Both the position numbers and the translations under genes were made by a program. The notes beneath the pieces were generated by a model, which worked only from the letters and a program-made list of their open reading frames with translations, was not told the origin of the DNA and did no database searches. Shown here piece by piece: positions 1 through 6,986 of a DNA stretch of 13,886 nucleotides. Origin of the DNA: CANIGN01 sp964538275 (lineage in GTDB: Bacteria > Bdellovibrionota > UBA2428); contig CAZIFW010000066.1 in NCBI GenBank assembly GCA_964538275.1, positions 1-13,886 of the forward strand, written 5' to 3'. Position 1 is the stretch's first letter; every line of letters starts with the position of its first letter.

Positions 1-80
1 AAGCCCTTGAAGAAACCGCTGCCGAAATTGAACGTCGCATGAAAAAACGCCTTGAGAATATGGCAGACAAATCAAGCTAG
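1..80 (+). CDS. C-terminal end of an unassigned protein (partial)
   Basis: An open frame runs in from the left edge and ends at the TAG at 78-80. The visible 25 residues begin ALEETAAEIERR and end ENMADKSS. They are charged and rich in Ala, Glu, Lys and Arg, as in a helical or coiled-coil tail. No motif identifies the family. The next gene starts 12 nt later, and its likely ribosome binding site (AGGA, 79-82) overlaps this stop codon, so the two are probably co-transcribed. That this is a real gene end is inferred from the spacing and the plausible composition; the function is unknown. Confidence 0.55.
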   Translation, partial: ALEETAAEIERRMKKRLENMADKSS

Positions 81-92
81 GATTTCAGAAAA

Positions 93-644
93 ATGATTCT
101 CGAAACTTCGCGCCTTGTTTTAAGACAATGGGAAGAACGAGACATTGAGCCCTTTGCAGCCATGAATGCCGATCCTCGCGTGATGGAATACTTTCCAAAA
201 CTGCTTACGCGCGACGAAGTAAAAAGCATGATTCAAAACCGTCTTACAAAACACTTTGAAGAAAAAGGATATGGACTTTGGTGCGCAGAACTCAAAAGCA
301 TTAAAGAGTGCGTAGGATTTATTGGAATTCAAGTGCCACAATTTGAAGCTCATTTTAATCCCAAGATTGAAATTGGATGGCGCTTGGCTCATAAAGTTTG
401 GGGCCAAGGCTTAGCAGGCGAAGGAGCTCGCAAAGTGCTTGAGTATTCTTTTGGACCACTGCAAATGACTGAAATGTTAGCTATGGCATCTAGAATTAAT
501 CTGCGATCACAAAGTGTGATGAAAAAACTTGGAATGAGCTACGTACCCGAATTCGACTTTGAACATCCAAAGCTAGAATTGGGAAGCTCTATTCGCCCAC
601 ATGTTACATACAGAATTCGTGCTGATGAATTCACAGCTCAATAG
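93..644 (+). CDS. GNAT-family N-acetyltransferase, RimJ/RimL type
   Basis: This 183-residue protein should transfer an acetyl group from acetyl-CoA to an amine, either a protein N-terminus or a small molecule; the substrate cannot be told. It opens with the TSRLVLRQWEERDIEPF pattern (residues 5-21) typical of the Acetyltransf_3 branch that includes RimJ and RimL. The central strand EIGWRLAHKVWGQGLAGEG (93-111) carries the Q/R-x-x-G-x-G/A-type acetyl-CoA pyrophosphate loop. It is followed by helix ARKVLEYSF and by NLRSQSVMKKLGM (136-148), the usual N-x-x-S...K-x-G-F/M motif near the cofactor. The length is normal for the family. The ATG at 93 follows an AGGA at 79-82 at a spacing of 10 nt. It is cytoplasmic, with no signal peptide. 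Family assignment is firm; a precise rim gene name is not justified. Confidence 0.9.
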   Translation: MILETSRLVLRQWEERDIEPFAAMNADPRVMEYFPKLLTRDEVKSMIQNRLTKHFEEKGYGLWCAELKSIKECVGFIGIQVPQFEAHFNPKIEIGWRLAHKVWGQGLAGEGARKVLEYSFGPLQMTEMLAMASRINLRSQSVMKKLGMSYVPEFDFEHPKLELGSSIRPHVTYRIRADEFTAQ

Positions 645-754
645 CAATCAATTCAACTCCAACTCTTTTACACAGTGGACAAATTTTGGCTAGCACTCCT
701 ACACAAAATCAAGGACTTAGTAAAAAACTCCGAGGGGCCTTAGGAATGGGATTC

Positions 755-763
755 TGTTAAAAT
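755..763 (+). promoter_or_regulatory. Extended -10 promoter element for the 772 gene
   Basis: TG at 755-756, one base, then TAAAAT at 758-763 (5 of 6 matches to TATAAT) form an extended -10 box. No good -35 hexamer sits 16-18 bp upstream. Transcription would start near 770, only a base or two before the ATG at 772, so the mRNA would be essentially leaderless. An AGGG at 764-767 could act as a ribosome binding site if transcription actually starts further upstream. Confidence 0.45.
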
Positions 764-771
764 AGGGCACT

Positions 772-1545
772 ATGCAAGTTCGGCTTTTATTACTCCTTAC
801 AGCTTTGTTTTTAACTACTCCGGCTTGCAACAAAAGAGTCAATTCCCATGGAACTCCCAGCTCAAACTCAAGTGAAGAAAAAATAGTATCCGGAAAAAAT
901 TTAATGGAGGATGCTGTAATTGTTGCCGTTCAAAATACCGAAGGTCCGCACGCTTTTGTGCGAGACGAGGCTACACAAGAATGGCGCGTCTTGAGTGAAG
1001 AAGAACACTCTTCATTTATCAATAGCAACCTTTTACTTTTACAGCTCAAGGTAAATGCTCTCTTAGCGAAACTCTCTAAAGAAACAGAAGATCTTCAAAA
1101 TCCTGCATTATCTGAAGATAGTTTACAAAAAATACTTAGTGACTTTTCAAAATCCCGTGAGCAATTAGAAAATACTTTCATGGAATATAAGACTAAAGCT
1201 CTCGCACGCATCACACCCAATGGTGAAAATGCAGATAAGAGCCAAACTTTGAGCTGGGTCATTTACGGAGATAAAAACAGCGACCCCAAAAAAACTGCTC
1301 GCGTCTTTTCTATTGACGAAATCAAAGGCACTTACATGCGAGTTCAACTTCAACTCGAAATGAGCCTTGAACTTCTTAATCTTAAACAAAACAATAATGC
1401 CAACGAAGAGGATAAGGCGAGATTTGAAACAACTATAGCAACAATAATAAAATCGCTCCAAGAAGAAACTAAGATTGCACAAGAAAGCAAAGATGAACTC
1501 TTAACAGACTTTGTTACGACGAGCCCTTGGATAAGTAAAAAATAA
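772..1545 (+). CDS. Putative exported lipoprotein, helical, function unknown
   Basis: This 257-residue protein starts with a short signal peptide (MQVRLLLLLTALFLTTPAC) ending at Cys19. The sequence before the Cys (T-P-A-C) is an imperfect lipobox, since Leu is usual at -3. Lipidation is therefore likely but not certain. After it comes a polar Ser/Asn-rich stretch (about residues 24-35), the usual flexible tether. The rest looks mostly alpha-helical and charged, with Leu-rich segments around 83-105 and 190-235 that could form coiled coils. I recognise no enzymatic motif or family. It stands apart from its neighbours by 127 nt upstream and 88 nt downstream and has its own -10-like element. No strong Shine-Dalgarno precedes the ATG. 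It may belong with the downstream barrel gene as an envelope protein, but that is only proximity. Confidence 0.75.
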   Translation: MQVRLLLLLTALFLTTPACNKRVNSHGTPSSNSSEEKIVSGKNLMEDAVIVAVQNTEGPHAFVRDEATQEWRVLSEEEHSSFINSNLLLLQLKVNALLAKLSKETEDLQNPALSEDSLQKILSDFSKSREQLENTFMEYKTKALARITPNGENADKSQTLSWVIYGDKNSDPKKTARVFSIDEIKGTYMRVQLQLEMSLELLNLKQNNNANEEDKARFETTIATIIKSLQEETKIAQESKDELLTDFVTTSPWISKK

Positions 1546-1585
1546 TTCCTTATAGAGTAACAGCTGCCTTAAATTAGCCACCAGC

Positions 1586-1599
1586 GTCAGCTAACTGAC
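1586..1599. repeat. Small dyad overlapping a -35-like box
   Basis: GTCAG (1586-1590), loop CTAA, CTGAC (1595-1599) form a 5-bp inverted repeat. Its right arm is part of CTGACA (1595-1600), a 5 of 6 match to the -35 consensus. No T-tract follows, so it does not look like an intrinsic terminator for the 772 gene. It could be an operator half of the promoter region for the gene at 1634. Confidence 0.35.
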
Positions 1600-1613
1600 A
1601 TAAAAAATCAGCG

Positions 1614-1638
1614 CTCATATGTAAAATTTACATATGAG
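1614..1638. promoter_or_regulatory. 25-bp palindrome covering the -10 box and start codon
   Basis: Two perfect 12-bp arms, CTCATATGTAAA and TTTACATATGAG, flank a single central A. The ATG of the barrel gene (1634-1636) lies inside the right arm. TAAAAT at 1622-1627, a good -10 candidate, spans the centre. The -35-like CTGACA at 1595-1600 is 21 bp from TAAAAT, which is too far, and 17 bp from the poorer TATGTA (1618-1623). The odd-length dyad resembles sites bound by dimeric repressors, for example Fur-superfamily or Rrf2-type sites with one central base. The regulator is not known. In RNA, a transcript starting upstream would fold the start codon into a hairpin. Confidence 0.6.
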
Positions 1639-2899
1639 AATACTCTTAGTTTTCTGTACCTATCTTTTTGCTCAATCATTTGCCGTTGCTCAACTCAGTA
1701 TTTTAGAAATTCAATCTGATGGCAAAAAAATGCATATGGCACTCGATCGAGCTAAAAATTATAAATTAGGTGATGTCATTAACTTCTATGAAAACAGAAA
1801 ACTTGTAACTCAAGGTAAGATATCCTTTTTAACTCCTCAAAAAAGCAAAGCTGTTGTGACTCATTTCAAAGGCAAACCCTTTCAAGGAAATTACATGGCT
1901 CGCGCTCAATATTTAAACCAAAGCAGCAGCGCTGTAGCACAAAAACCGCAGACAACACCTCGTCAGACTCAAGTGACTAGGCAAGCAAACAATTCCGGGC
2001 AAAGACAATCCGCAAGATCAATACCCGCTGAAGACGTTCAACGAAAACCCGCCAGCCTCAGTCCTGCGCGCAGCATGCCTGCACCTCGTTTTATGTCTCG
2101 AGGAACAACTCAAGACTTACTTTATTACCCTGAAGAAGATTCATTCTTAATCACAGCTGAAGGCTCTTATGGGCAAATAAAAACTAAACTTAATAGCTTT
2201 CCAGAATCAACGTATAACACAGTTAGCTTTGGCCCCACTCTTTATTATGCTCCTTTGCAAAATTTAAACATTGGATTGGGAGTACAGTATGCAAATGAGA
2301 CTCGTAAATCAGGCACCACTAGCGACACTGCGAGCGGGTTAACGGATCCCAATCTTTACTTTAGCTATCAATTTTTGAATCCTAATGAAGATGCACTCCA
2401 ATTGATTTTATCTCTGATGTACTCTCCGAGCGTTGGAAAAAGTTCTAACAGCACTGTTGTGAGAGGAAATCATTTAGTTAAGCTTGGAACTTTCATTGGT
2501 CTTAAGAACGGGTCCTTTAGCTGGAATTTATTTCCAAACTTTTCTTATTATTCCACTACGAAGTACGACAACACCACAGACGACGAAGCCTATTTTATGT
2601 TTACTCTAGAAGCCGAAGCTCAATACGACTTTTCCTCTCGTTGGGCCATCTACGCTCCTTTTGTAATCAGCTATACCGGAGAACAAAAAGACAGTGCTGG
2701 ATCTTTCACGATTGATCCCATAATAAACTATGGATTGGGATTAGGATTTAAACATGCACTTTCAGAGAGCACAAACTTGTTCTTCGACGGTCGCTATCAA
2801 GTTTCTCCCAGTATAACGGCTACAACCAGTACGCCCAGCACTCACGAGGGCGATCAAAGTTCATTCTTAATCAACTTAGGAATGAACTTTAAGTTCTAA
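1634..2899 (+). CDS. Outer-membrane beta-barrel protein with N-terminal beta domain
   Basis: This 421-residue protein has a signal peptide (residues 1-19, cleavage after AVA). Residues about 21-92 form a small beta-rich domain in which KNYKLGDVINFYENRKLVTQ resembles the SH3-like folds seen in FlgT-type C-terminal domains. That is a weak, motif-level resemblance. Residues about 95-155 are a Gln/Ser/Pro/Arg-rich linker with no predicted fold. Residues about 165-421 show alternating hydrophobic and polar strands rich in Tyr, Phe, Gly and Asn. They end in NLGMNFKF, the terminal-Phe signature recognised by the BAM machinery, so this part should be an outer-membrane barrel. The start is fixed by the signal peptide. 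There is no Shine-Dalgarno; the ATG lies in a long palindrome. The stop codon overlaps that of the convergent hflX gene. Substrate or role unknown. Confidence 0.82.
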   Translation: MRILLVFCTYLFAQSFAVAQLSILEIQSDGKKMHMALDRAKNYKLGDVINFYENRKLVTQGKISFLTPQKSKAVVTHFKGKPFQGNYMARAQYLNQSSSAVAQKPQTTPRQTQVTRQANNSGQRQSARSIPAEDVQRKPASLSPARSMPAPRFMSRGTTQDLLYYPEEDSFLITAEGSYGQIKTKLNSFPESTYNTVSFGPTLYYAPLQNLNIGLGVQYANETRKSGTTSDTASGLTDPNLYFSYQFLNPNEDALQLILSLMYSPSVGKSSNSTVVRGNHLVKLGTFIGLKNGSFSWNLFPNFSYYSTTKYDNTTDDEAYFMFTLEAEAQYDFSSRWAIYAPFVISYTGEQKDSAGSFTIDPIINYGLGLGFKHALSESTNLFFDGRYQVSPSITATTSTPSTHEGDQSSFLINLGMNFKF

Positions 2900-4146
2900 T
2901 CTTGTTGATCTTTGGCAGATTGAGTAAAGATAGTTTCTTTTATTTTTTCCTTGAGCGCTTCTATCCCCTCGCCACTTACCGAAGAGGTCATTAGAAAAGG
3001 CACATCACCTAAATAGCGACGAATCTCTGCACCTCGAATACGTGGCAGCGATTCCATCAGATCTACTTTGTTAAATACGTAAAGACTTGGAATTTCAGCG
3101 GCGCCAATTTCCACTAATGTTTTTTGTGTCACTTCGATTTGCTCTCGCCAACGAGGATCAGAAATATCCACGACATGTAAAAGCAAGTTACTAGAAATAG
3201 CTTCTAAAAGAGTACTTTTAAATGAAGCCACTAATTCAGTGGGAAGATCACGTACAAAACCAACAGTGTCACTCACTAAAATTTTAGGGTTTGTTTGCGG
3301 CTGTAGCGTTCTTACCGTTGTATCAAGAGTAGCAAAGAGTCGATCCTCCACGTGAACATCACTTTGAGTGAGCAAACGCATAAGAGAAGATTTACCTGCA
3401 TTGGTGTATCCCACAAGCGCAACTCTGGATAATTGAGAACGCCCTTTACTCTGAGTATGAAAAGCTTTCTCCGCATCCACCAGACGTTTACGTATATTAT
3501 CAATTCTATCTCGAAGTGTTCGACGATCTAACTCAAGCCTCGTTTCACCCAAGCCTCTTCCGCTTTTTCCACCTGCAGCACCACGTTGGCGAGACAAGCC
3601 CTCCCACACACCCGCTAAACGAGATTTTAGAATTTGCAGCTCTGCGAGTTCAACTTGTAGCTTCGCAACACCTGATTTGGCATTTCTTTTAAAGATAGCC
3701 AGAATCATAACATGCCGATCAAGTACCGGTATTTTCAAAGCGTTCTCCAAGTTACGCGTTTGTCCAGGACTGAGCTTGCCATCAATAATAACAATAGGAT
3801 CTTCTAAGCCCTCTAAGCGTTTTCGAATATCATCAATAGTACCTTGGCCAATATAAGTGGCCCCAGTAATACGACGTCCTTTTTTGAGAAACTTTTTATC
3901 AAAAACCTCTAGACCAAGACTTTCAGCCAAGCGCTGTATTTCTTCACCGCCATCGTCTACTTCACCTGGAATTACCAGATAGGCATTGCGAGCTTTTGTT
4001 TCTTGAAAGCGACCATAACGAACGAGAAAGGAATCGCGTTCAACTTTTTTGATTTTTTTATTGGGAATGAGTTGAGCCGCTTGCTCTTCTTCTTTTTTTA
4101 AAAGCTCTCGGGCTTTCTTACGAAGACGATCCCCCAAACTACTCAT
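2896..4146 (-). CDS. hflX: HflX-family ribosome-associated GTPase
   Basis: HflX is a translational GTPase that binds the 50S subunit and splits stalled ribosomes. This 416-residue copy has the family layout. After a basic N-terminal tail, the HflX subdomain includes YIGQGTIDDI (98-107), FIDGKLSP-like IIDGKLSPGQTRNLE (120-134) and DRHVMILAIF (143-152). Next comes the Gly-rich loop GKSGRGLGETRLELDRR (193-209), a variant of the usual GxRGPGETQLExDRR. The G domain has the P-loop GYTNAGKSSL (246-255), ATLDTT (272-277), DTVGF (293-297), NKVD (359-362) and SSVSG (388-392). All GTPase motifs are intact. It is the last gene of the rib-nusB operon, 8 nt after nusB, with only a weak ribosome binding site. 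Its stop overlaps that of the convergent barrel gene and no terminator hairpin is apparent there. Confidence 0.96.
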   Translation of the reverse strand: MSSLGDRLRKKARELLKKEEEQAAQLIPNKKIKKVERDSFLVRYGRFQETKARNAYLVIPGEVDDGGEEIQRLAESLGLEVFDKKFLKKGRRITGATYIGQGTIDDIRKRLEGLEDPIVIIDGKLSPGQTRNLENALKIPVLDRHVMILAIFKRNAKSGVAKLQVELAELQILKSRLAGVWEGLSRQRGAAGGKSGRGLGETRLELDRRTLRDRIDNIRKRLVDAEKAFHTQSKGRSQLSRVALVGYTNAGKSSLMRLLTQSDVHVEDRLFATLDTTVRTLQPQTNPKILVSDTVGFVRDLPTELVASFKSTLLEAISSNLLLHVVDISDPRWREQIEVTQKTLVEIGAAEIPSLYVFNKVDLMESLPRIRGAEIRRYLGDVPFLMTSSVSGEGIEALKEKIKETIFTQSAKDQQD

Positions 4147-4154
4147 GATTAAAA

Positions 4155-4595
4155 CTATAAACGGTTCATATGACTTTTGGAAACTTTGTCCAATACACCA
4201 TTCACAAACGAGGGGGAATCTTTTCCACCATAACGCTTCGCCATCTCAATGGCCTCGTTGATTATAACTGCGTCATCGGGACGATCACTATCTGTATCAA
4301 AAAGTAATTCAAAAACAGACAAACGCAATACAGCTAAATCCACACGATCCAAACGCTTCATCGCCCAGTTTTCTAAAAACTGCTCAAGCTTAGAATCAAT
4401 TTGAGGCAAAAAATTTGCTACGCCTTTAAGAACGCGTTTGTAAAAATTAAAATTTTCATCTTCTCTTAAATTAGGAGAAGATCTCTCTATCCAATATTCT
4501 GAAATTCGTTGTTCGTCATAAAACGCCCCTTCATTGAGAGACCATTCATAGACAAGCTGAAACGCCATTTCTCTTGCTTGATGCCTTGATGCCAC
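4155..4595 (-). CDS. nusB: Transcription antitermination / rRNA factor NusB
   Basis: NusB binds boxA RNA together with NusE (S10) and supports antitermination, mainly in rRNA operons. This 146-residue all-helical protein begins ASRHQAREMAFQLVYEW, the conserved basic RNA-binding N-terminus (usual form RxxARexAlQxLY). It also carries RLDRVDLAVLRLSVFELLFD (about 80-99) and VIINEAIEMAKRYGGKDSPSFVNGVLDKV (about 109-137), the classic C-terminal NusB block. The start is GTG at 4593-4595. The ATG at codon 10 would delete the essential Arg-rich start, so GTG is preferred. An AGG at a spacing of about 9 nt could serve as ribosome binding site. It lies 6 nt after ribH and 8 nt before hflX; the ribH-nusB pairing is very common in bacteria. 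Confidence 0.96.
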   Translation of the reverse strand: MASRHQAREMAFQLVYEWSLNEGAFYDEQRISEYWIERSSPNLREDENFNFYKRVLKGVANFLPQIDSKLEQFLENWAMKRLDRVDLAVLRLSVFELLFDTDSDRPDDAVIINEAIEMAKRYGGKDSPSFVNGVLDKVSKSHMNRL

Positions 4596-4601
4596 GAATT
4601 A

Positions 4602-5096
4602 CTACCTGATTCCTTTCAACTGAATCCAAGATCTCAAAGCCGCTTCTGCCGCCTCTGCACCCTTATCCTGGCGAGCTTGAGCTTGTGCTAAATTATTTAC
4701 GGTTAATACACCAAACCCCAAAGGAGTTTTTTCACTTACTTGAAGACTCATAAGTTGAGTCGCAACGGCCTGACAAAGAATATCAAAATGAGGAGTATCT
4801 CCCTTGATCACACATCCCAAACACAAAAGCATATCGGGCTTTTTAGCATCAATATAAGCTTTAGCCGCCAAGGGAAGCTCCCAAGATCCTGAAACTTTAA
4901 TCATTTCAATTTTTGATTCCGGAATTTCGAGAGTTGCAAAAAAGTTTGCGGCCGTAGCTCTTAAGGATTCAATCACTTCAGGATACCAAGAGGTATAAAG
5001 CACGCCGATGCTTTTGATTTCTGCAATTTCTTTTTTCCACGCAGAGAAATCTTTGCGGGCATTGTCTAAGAGTATTTTAGAGGCTTCGATTGTCAT
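4602..5096 (-). CDS. ribH: 6,7-dimethyl-8-ribityllumazine synthase
   Basis: RibH condenses 5-amino-6-ribitylaminouracil with 3,4-dihydroxy-2-butanone 4-phosphate to give the lumazine precursor of riboflavin. Recognisable motifs in the 164 residues are SWYPEVIESL (aromatic substrate-stacking position, here Trp), VSGSWELPLAAKA (usual form PGxxELP), CLGCVIKGDTPHFD with the catalytic His, and FGVLTVNNLAQAQAR with the phosphate-binding Arg. The loop after that Arg is short: it goes straight to QDKGAEAAEAAL where longer homologues have about five more residues before N/DKG. Short versions of this loop are, to my knowledge, found in other lineages too, so it is not evidence of inactivity. The ATG overlaps the ribBA stop as ATGA (5093-5096), implying translational coupling. 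Confidence 0.95.
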   Translation of the reverse strand: MTIEASKILLDNARKDFSAWKKEIAEIKSIGVLYTSWYPEVIESLRATAANFFATLEIPESKIEMIKVSGSWELPLAAKAYIDAKKPDMLLCLGCVIKGDTPHFDILCQAVATQLMSLQVSEKTPLGFGVLTVNNLAQAQARQDKGAEAAEAALRSWIQLKGIR

Positions 5097-6307
5097 GAAA
5101 GCATGTGACCTAATTTATTTTTTTTAGTTTCTAGATAACGATGATTGTCGGAATTACAAAAGCCTTCAATAGAAACTCGATCTACAACTTTTAAGCCATA
5201 GGATTCGATACCCACTATTTTGCGAGGGTTATTACTCAAAATCACAATGTCTTTAAGGCCCAAGTTTCTCAAAATCTGAGCCCCTATTCCATAGTGTCTT
5301 AAATCAGGAGCAAAACCCAAAGCCGCATTGGCTTCGACAGTATCTAAGCCCTGATCTTGAAGAGCATAAGATTTAATTTTGTTGCGTAATCCAATACCGC
5401 GACCTTCTTGTCTTAAATACAAAAGAACACCTTGGCCCTTTTGAGCAATCAATTCCAAAGCGCGATCCAACTGATTGCCACAATCGCAACGTAAACTTCC
5501 AAAAACATCTCCTGTGAGACATTCCGAATGCACGCGCACCAAAGTAGGCTCTTGTGAAAACTTTTCCGGATCGCCTACTACGAGCGCCACATGTTCGCGA
5601 TTATCCACTTGGCTTTCGAAAACTTTAATTTTCATCAAACCATGCTTGGTAGGCATCTCAGACGTGGCGACTTCTTTCACCAAACTCTCATCGCGGTGTA
5701 AACGGTACTCAATCAAATCTGCAATACTGATGAGAGGCAGATTATATTTTTTGGCAAATTTTTCTAAGTCAGGAACACGAGCCATCGTGCCATCTTCGTT
5801 TAATATTTCACAGATAACTCCTGCGGGCTTAAGACCCGCGAGTCGCGCCATATCTACAGAAGCTTCTGTATGCCCCGCTCTTACCAAAACTCCACCATCT
5901 ACAGAACGTAAAGGAAACACATGACCTGGCACTACAAGATCACGAGGAGTCGCGCCTTCTTTAATGGCCGTTTGAATAGTTTTTGCGCGATCAAAAGCAG
6001 AAATACCTGTGCTTACGCCTTCGCGCGCTTCAATACTTACAGTAAAGGCTGTTTGAAAGGGAGCCTGATTGTTTTGAACCATCAAAGGCAAACCCAATTC
6101 ATCTACTTTTTGAGAATCTAGAGTTAGACATACAAGACCACGTGCGTGCGTGATCATAAAATTAATATTTTCTGGAGTTGCAAAATCTGCAGCTAAAACA
6201 AGATCTCCCTCGTTTTCGCGATTGTCATCATCAACAACAATCACCATTTTACCTTTTTTAAAATCTTGAAGCGCTTGGTCGATATGTTCAAAGTTTGTTA
6301 GTTTCAT
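5093..6307 (-). CDS. ribBA: Bifunctional DHBP synthase / GTP cyclohydrolase II
   Basis: This fused enzyme supplies both riboflavin precursors: 3,4-dihydroxy-2-butanone 4-phosphate from ribulose 5-phosphate, and the ring-opened pyrimidine from GTP. Counting from the ATG at 6307 it has 404 residues. The N-terminal RibB domain (about 1-200) shows VVDDDNRENEGD (24-35), ARGLVC, GHTEASVDMARLAG (145-158) and PAGVICEI (161-168). The C-terminal RibA domain (about 210-404) shows zinc ligands C263, C274 and C276 in the usual C-x10-C-x-C spacing, then RQEGRGIGLRNK (299-310), DTVEAN, RHYGIGAQIL and SNNPRKI. All key residues appear present in both halves. A TTG further upstream (6334) is also in frame, but the ATG at 6307 overlaps the ribE stop as ATGA and has an AGAGG about 10 nt upstream, so it is chosen. 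Confidence 0.96.
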   Translation of the reverse strand: MKLTNFEHIDQALQDFKKGKMVIVVDDDNRENEGDLVLAADFATPENINFMITHARGLVCLTLDSQKVDELGLPLMVQNNQAPFQTAFTVSIEAREGVSTGISAFDRAKTIQTAIKEGATPRDLVVPGHVFPLRSVDGGVLVRAGHTEASVDMARLAGLKPAGVICEILNEDGTMARVPDLEKFAKKYNLPLISIADLIEYRLHRDESLVKEVATSEMPTKHGLMKIKVFESQVDNREHVALVVGDPEKFSQEPTLVRVHSECLTGDVFGSLRCDCGNQLDRALELIAQKGQGVLLYLRQEGRGIGLRNKIKSYALQDQGLDTVEANAALGFAPDLRHYGIGAQILRNLGLKDIVILSNNPRKIVGIESYGLKVVDRVSIEGFCNSDNHRYLETKKNKLGHMLS

Positions 6308-6966
6308 GATTGTTTTACCTCTTGATAGCGGCAAAAGTGACGCGCCATCAAATCGCTTTCAACATTCACTAAATCGCCTACTTCTAGAGTAGGAAAATGA
6401 CATTGTTCCAAAGTATGAGGAATAAAATAGACAGTAAAAAAAGTTTTTCCAGGCTCATCCCATACGCGATTCAAAGTAAGACTCACTCCATCCAATGCAA
6501 TGGAGCCCTGCTCAATAAGAAAAGCGGCTGCTTTAGATTCGCGAGGAATAGAAAATGTAAATTCTGCGTATTTTTGTTCGGCAGTTCCCTCATGTTTAAT
6601 TTGCTCGAGAGTGGCTACAGTTTCCACATGACCCGATACTAAGTGGCCACCCAACGCATCGCCCATTTTCATTGCGGGCTCTAAATGTAAGTATTTTAAA
6701 CGGAGATGATCGGAACTAAAGCTACGACCCCAGTGAGCTTTTGAAAGAGTTTCTTTAGAAACATCAAAAGTAAAAAGTGATGATTTTTCCCCATGCTCCA
6801 TAGAGACGATGGTGAGACACACGCCATCTAAGGCAATCGAGTCGCCAATTTTCCACTGAGTTCTCTGCTCATGTGAACTTTCAATTCGCAAAACACACGC
6901 CTTGCCTGAGGCATCAAAGCGAAGAGACCTGACAGGAACTTTTTCTTGGATAATTCCGGTAAACAT
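6304..6966 (-). CDS. ribE: Riboflavin synthase, alpha subunit
   Basis: This enzyme dismutates two molecules of 6,7-dimethyl-8-ribityllumazine to riboflavin and a pyrimidine that RibH re-uses. From the ATG at 6966 the protein has 220 residues and begins MFTGIIQEK, the invariant family start. A longer frame from a TTG at 7002 would add 12 non-conserved residues and is rejected. The two lumazine-binding barrels are clear: GDSIALDGVCLTIV (41-54) and GGHLVSGHVE (106-115) in the first, GSIALDGVSLTLNRV (154-168), PHTLEQ (183-188) and VNVESDLMARH (200-210) in the second. It is the first gene of the ribE-ribBA-ribH-nusB-hflX operon. No Shine-Dalgarno stands upstream. A TACAAT at 6981-6986 would start transcription about 8 nt before the ATG. 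No FMN riboswitch is visible in the 99-nt gap. Confidence 0.96.
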   Translation of the reverse strand: MFTGIIQEKVPVRSLRFDASGKACVLRIESSHEQRTQWKIGDSIALDGVCLTIVSMEHGEKSSLFTFDVSKETLSKAHWGRSFSSDHLRLKYLHLEPAMKMGDALGGHLVSGHVETVATLEQIKHEGTAEQKYAEFTFSIPRESKAAAFLIEQGSIALDGVSLTLNRVWDEPGKTFFTVYFIPHTLEQCHFPTLEVGDLVNVESDLMARHFCRYQEVKQS

Positions 6967-6980
6967 CTGAATTTGCGTGG

Positions 6981-6986
6981 ATTGTA
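6981..6986 (-). promoter_or_regulatory. Candidate -10 box for the rib operon
   Basis: Read on the minus strand this is TACAAT, a 5 of 6 match to TATAAT, 14 nt before the ribE ATG. No convincing -35 hexamer lies 16-18 bp upstream. Transcription from it would leave a leader of roughly 8 nt with no ribosome binding site. The alternative is that ribE is read through from the gene that ends at 7066. Confidence 0.35.

Noticed and set aside
120..407. Minus-strand 95-codon frame opposite the acetyltransferase
   Set aside because: The sense strand encodes a well-conserved GNAT protein; the antisense frame has no motif or ribosome binding site.
1586..1610. Intrinsic terminator for the 772 gene at the GTCAG/CTGAC dyad
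   Set aside because: The stem is 5 bp and is followed by an A-rich run, not a T-tract, on the plus strand; it fits promoter architecture better.
5475..6121. Plus-strand open frames (149 and 66 codons) opposite ribBA
   Set aside because: They lie antisense to a clear ribBA gene, have no ribosome binding site or protein-like motifs, and their composition is the complement of the real frame.
6308..6334. N-terminal extension of ribBA from a TTG at 6334
   Set aside because: The ATG at 6307 forms an ATGA overlap with the ribE stop and has an AGAGG upstream; the extension would overlap ribE further without support.
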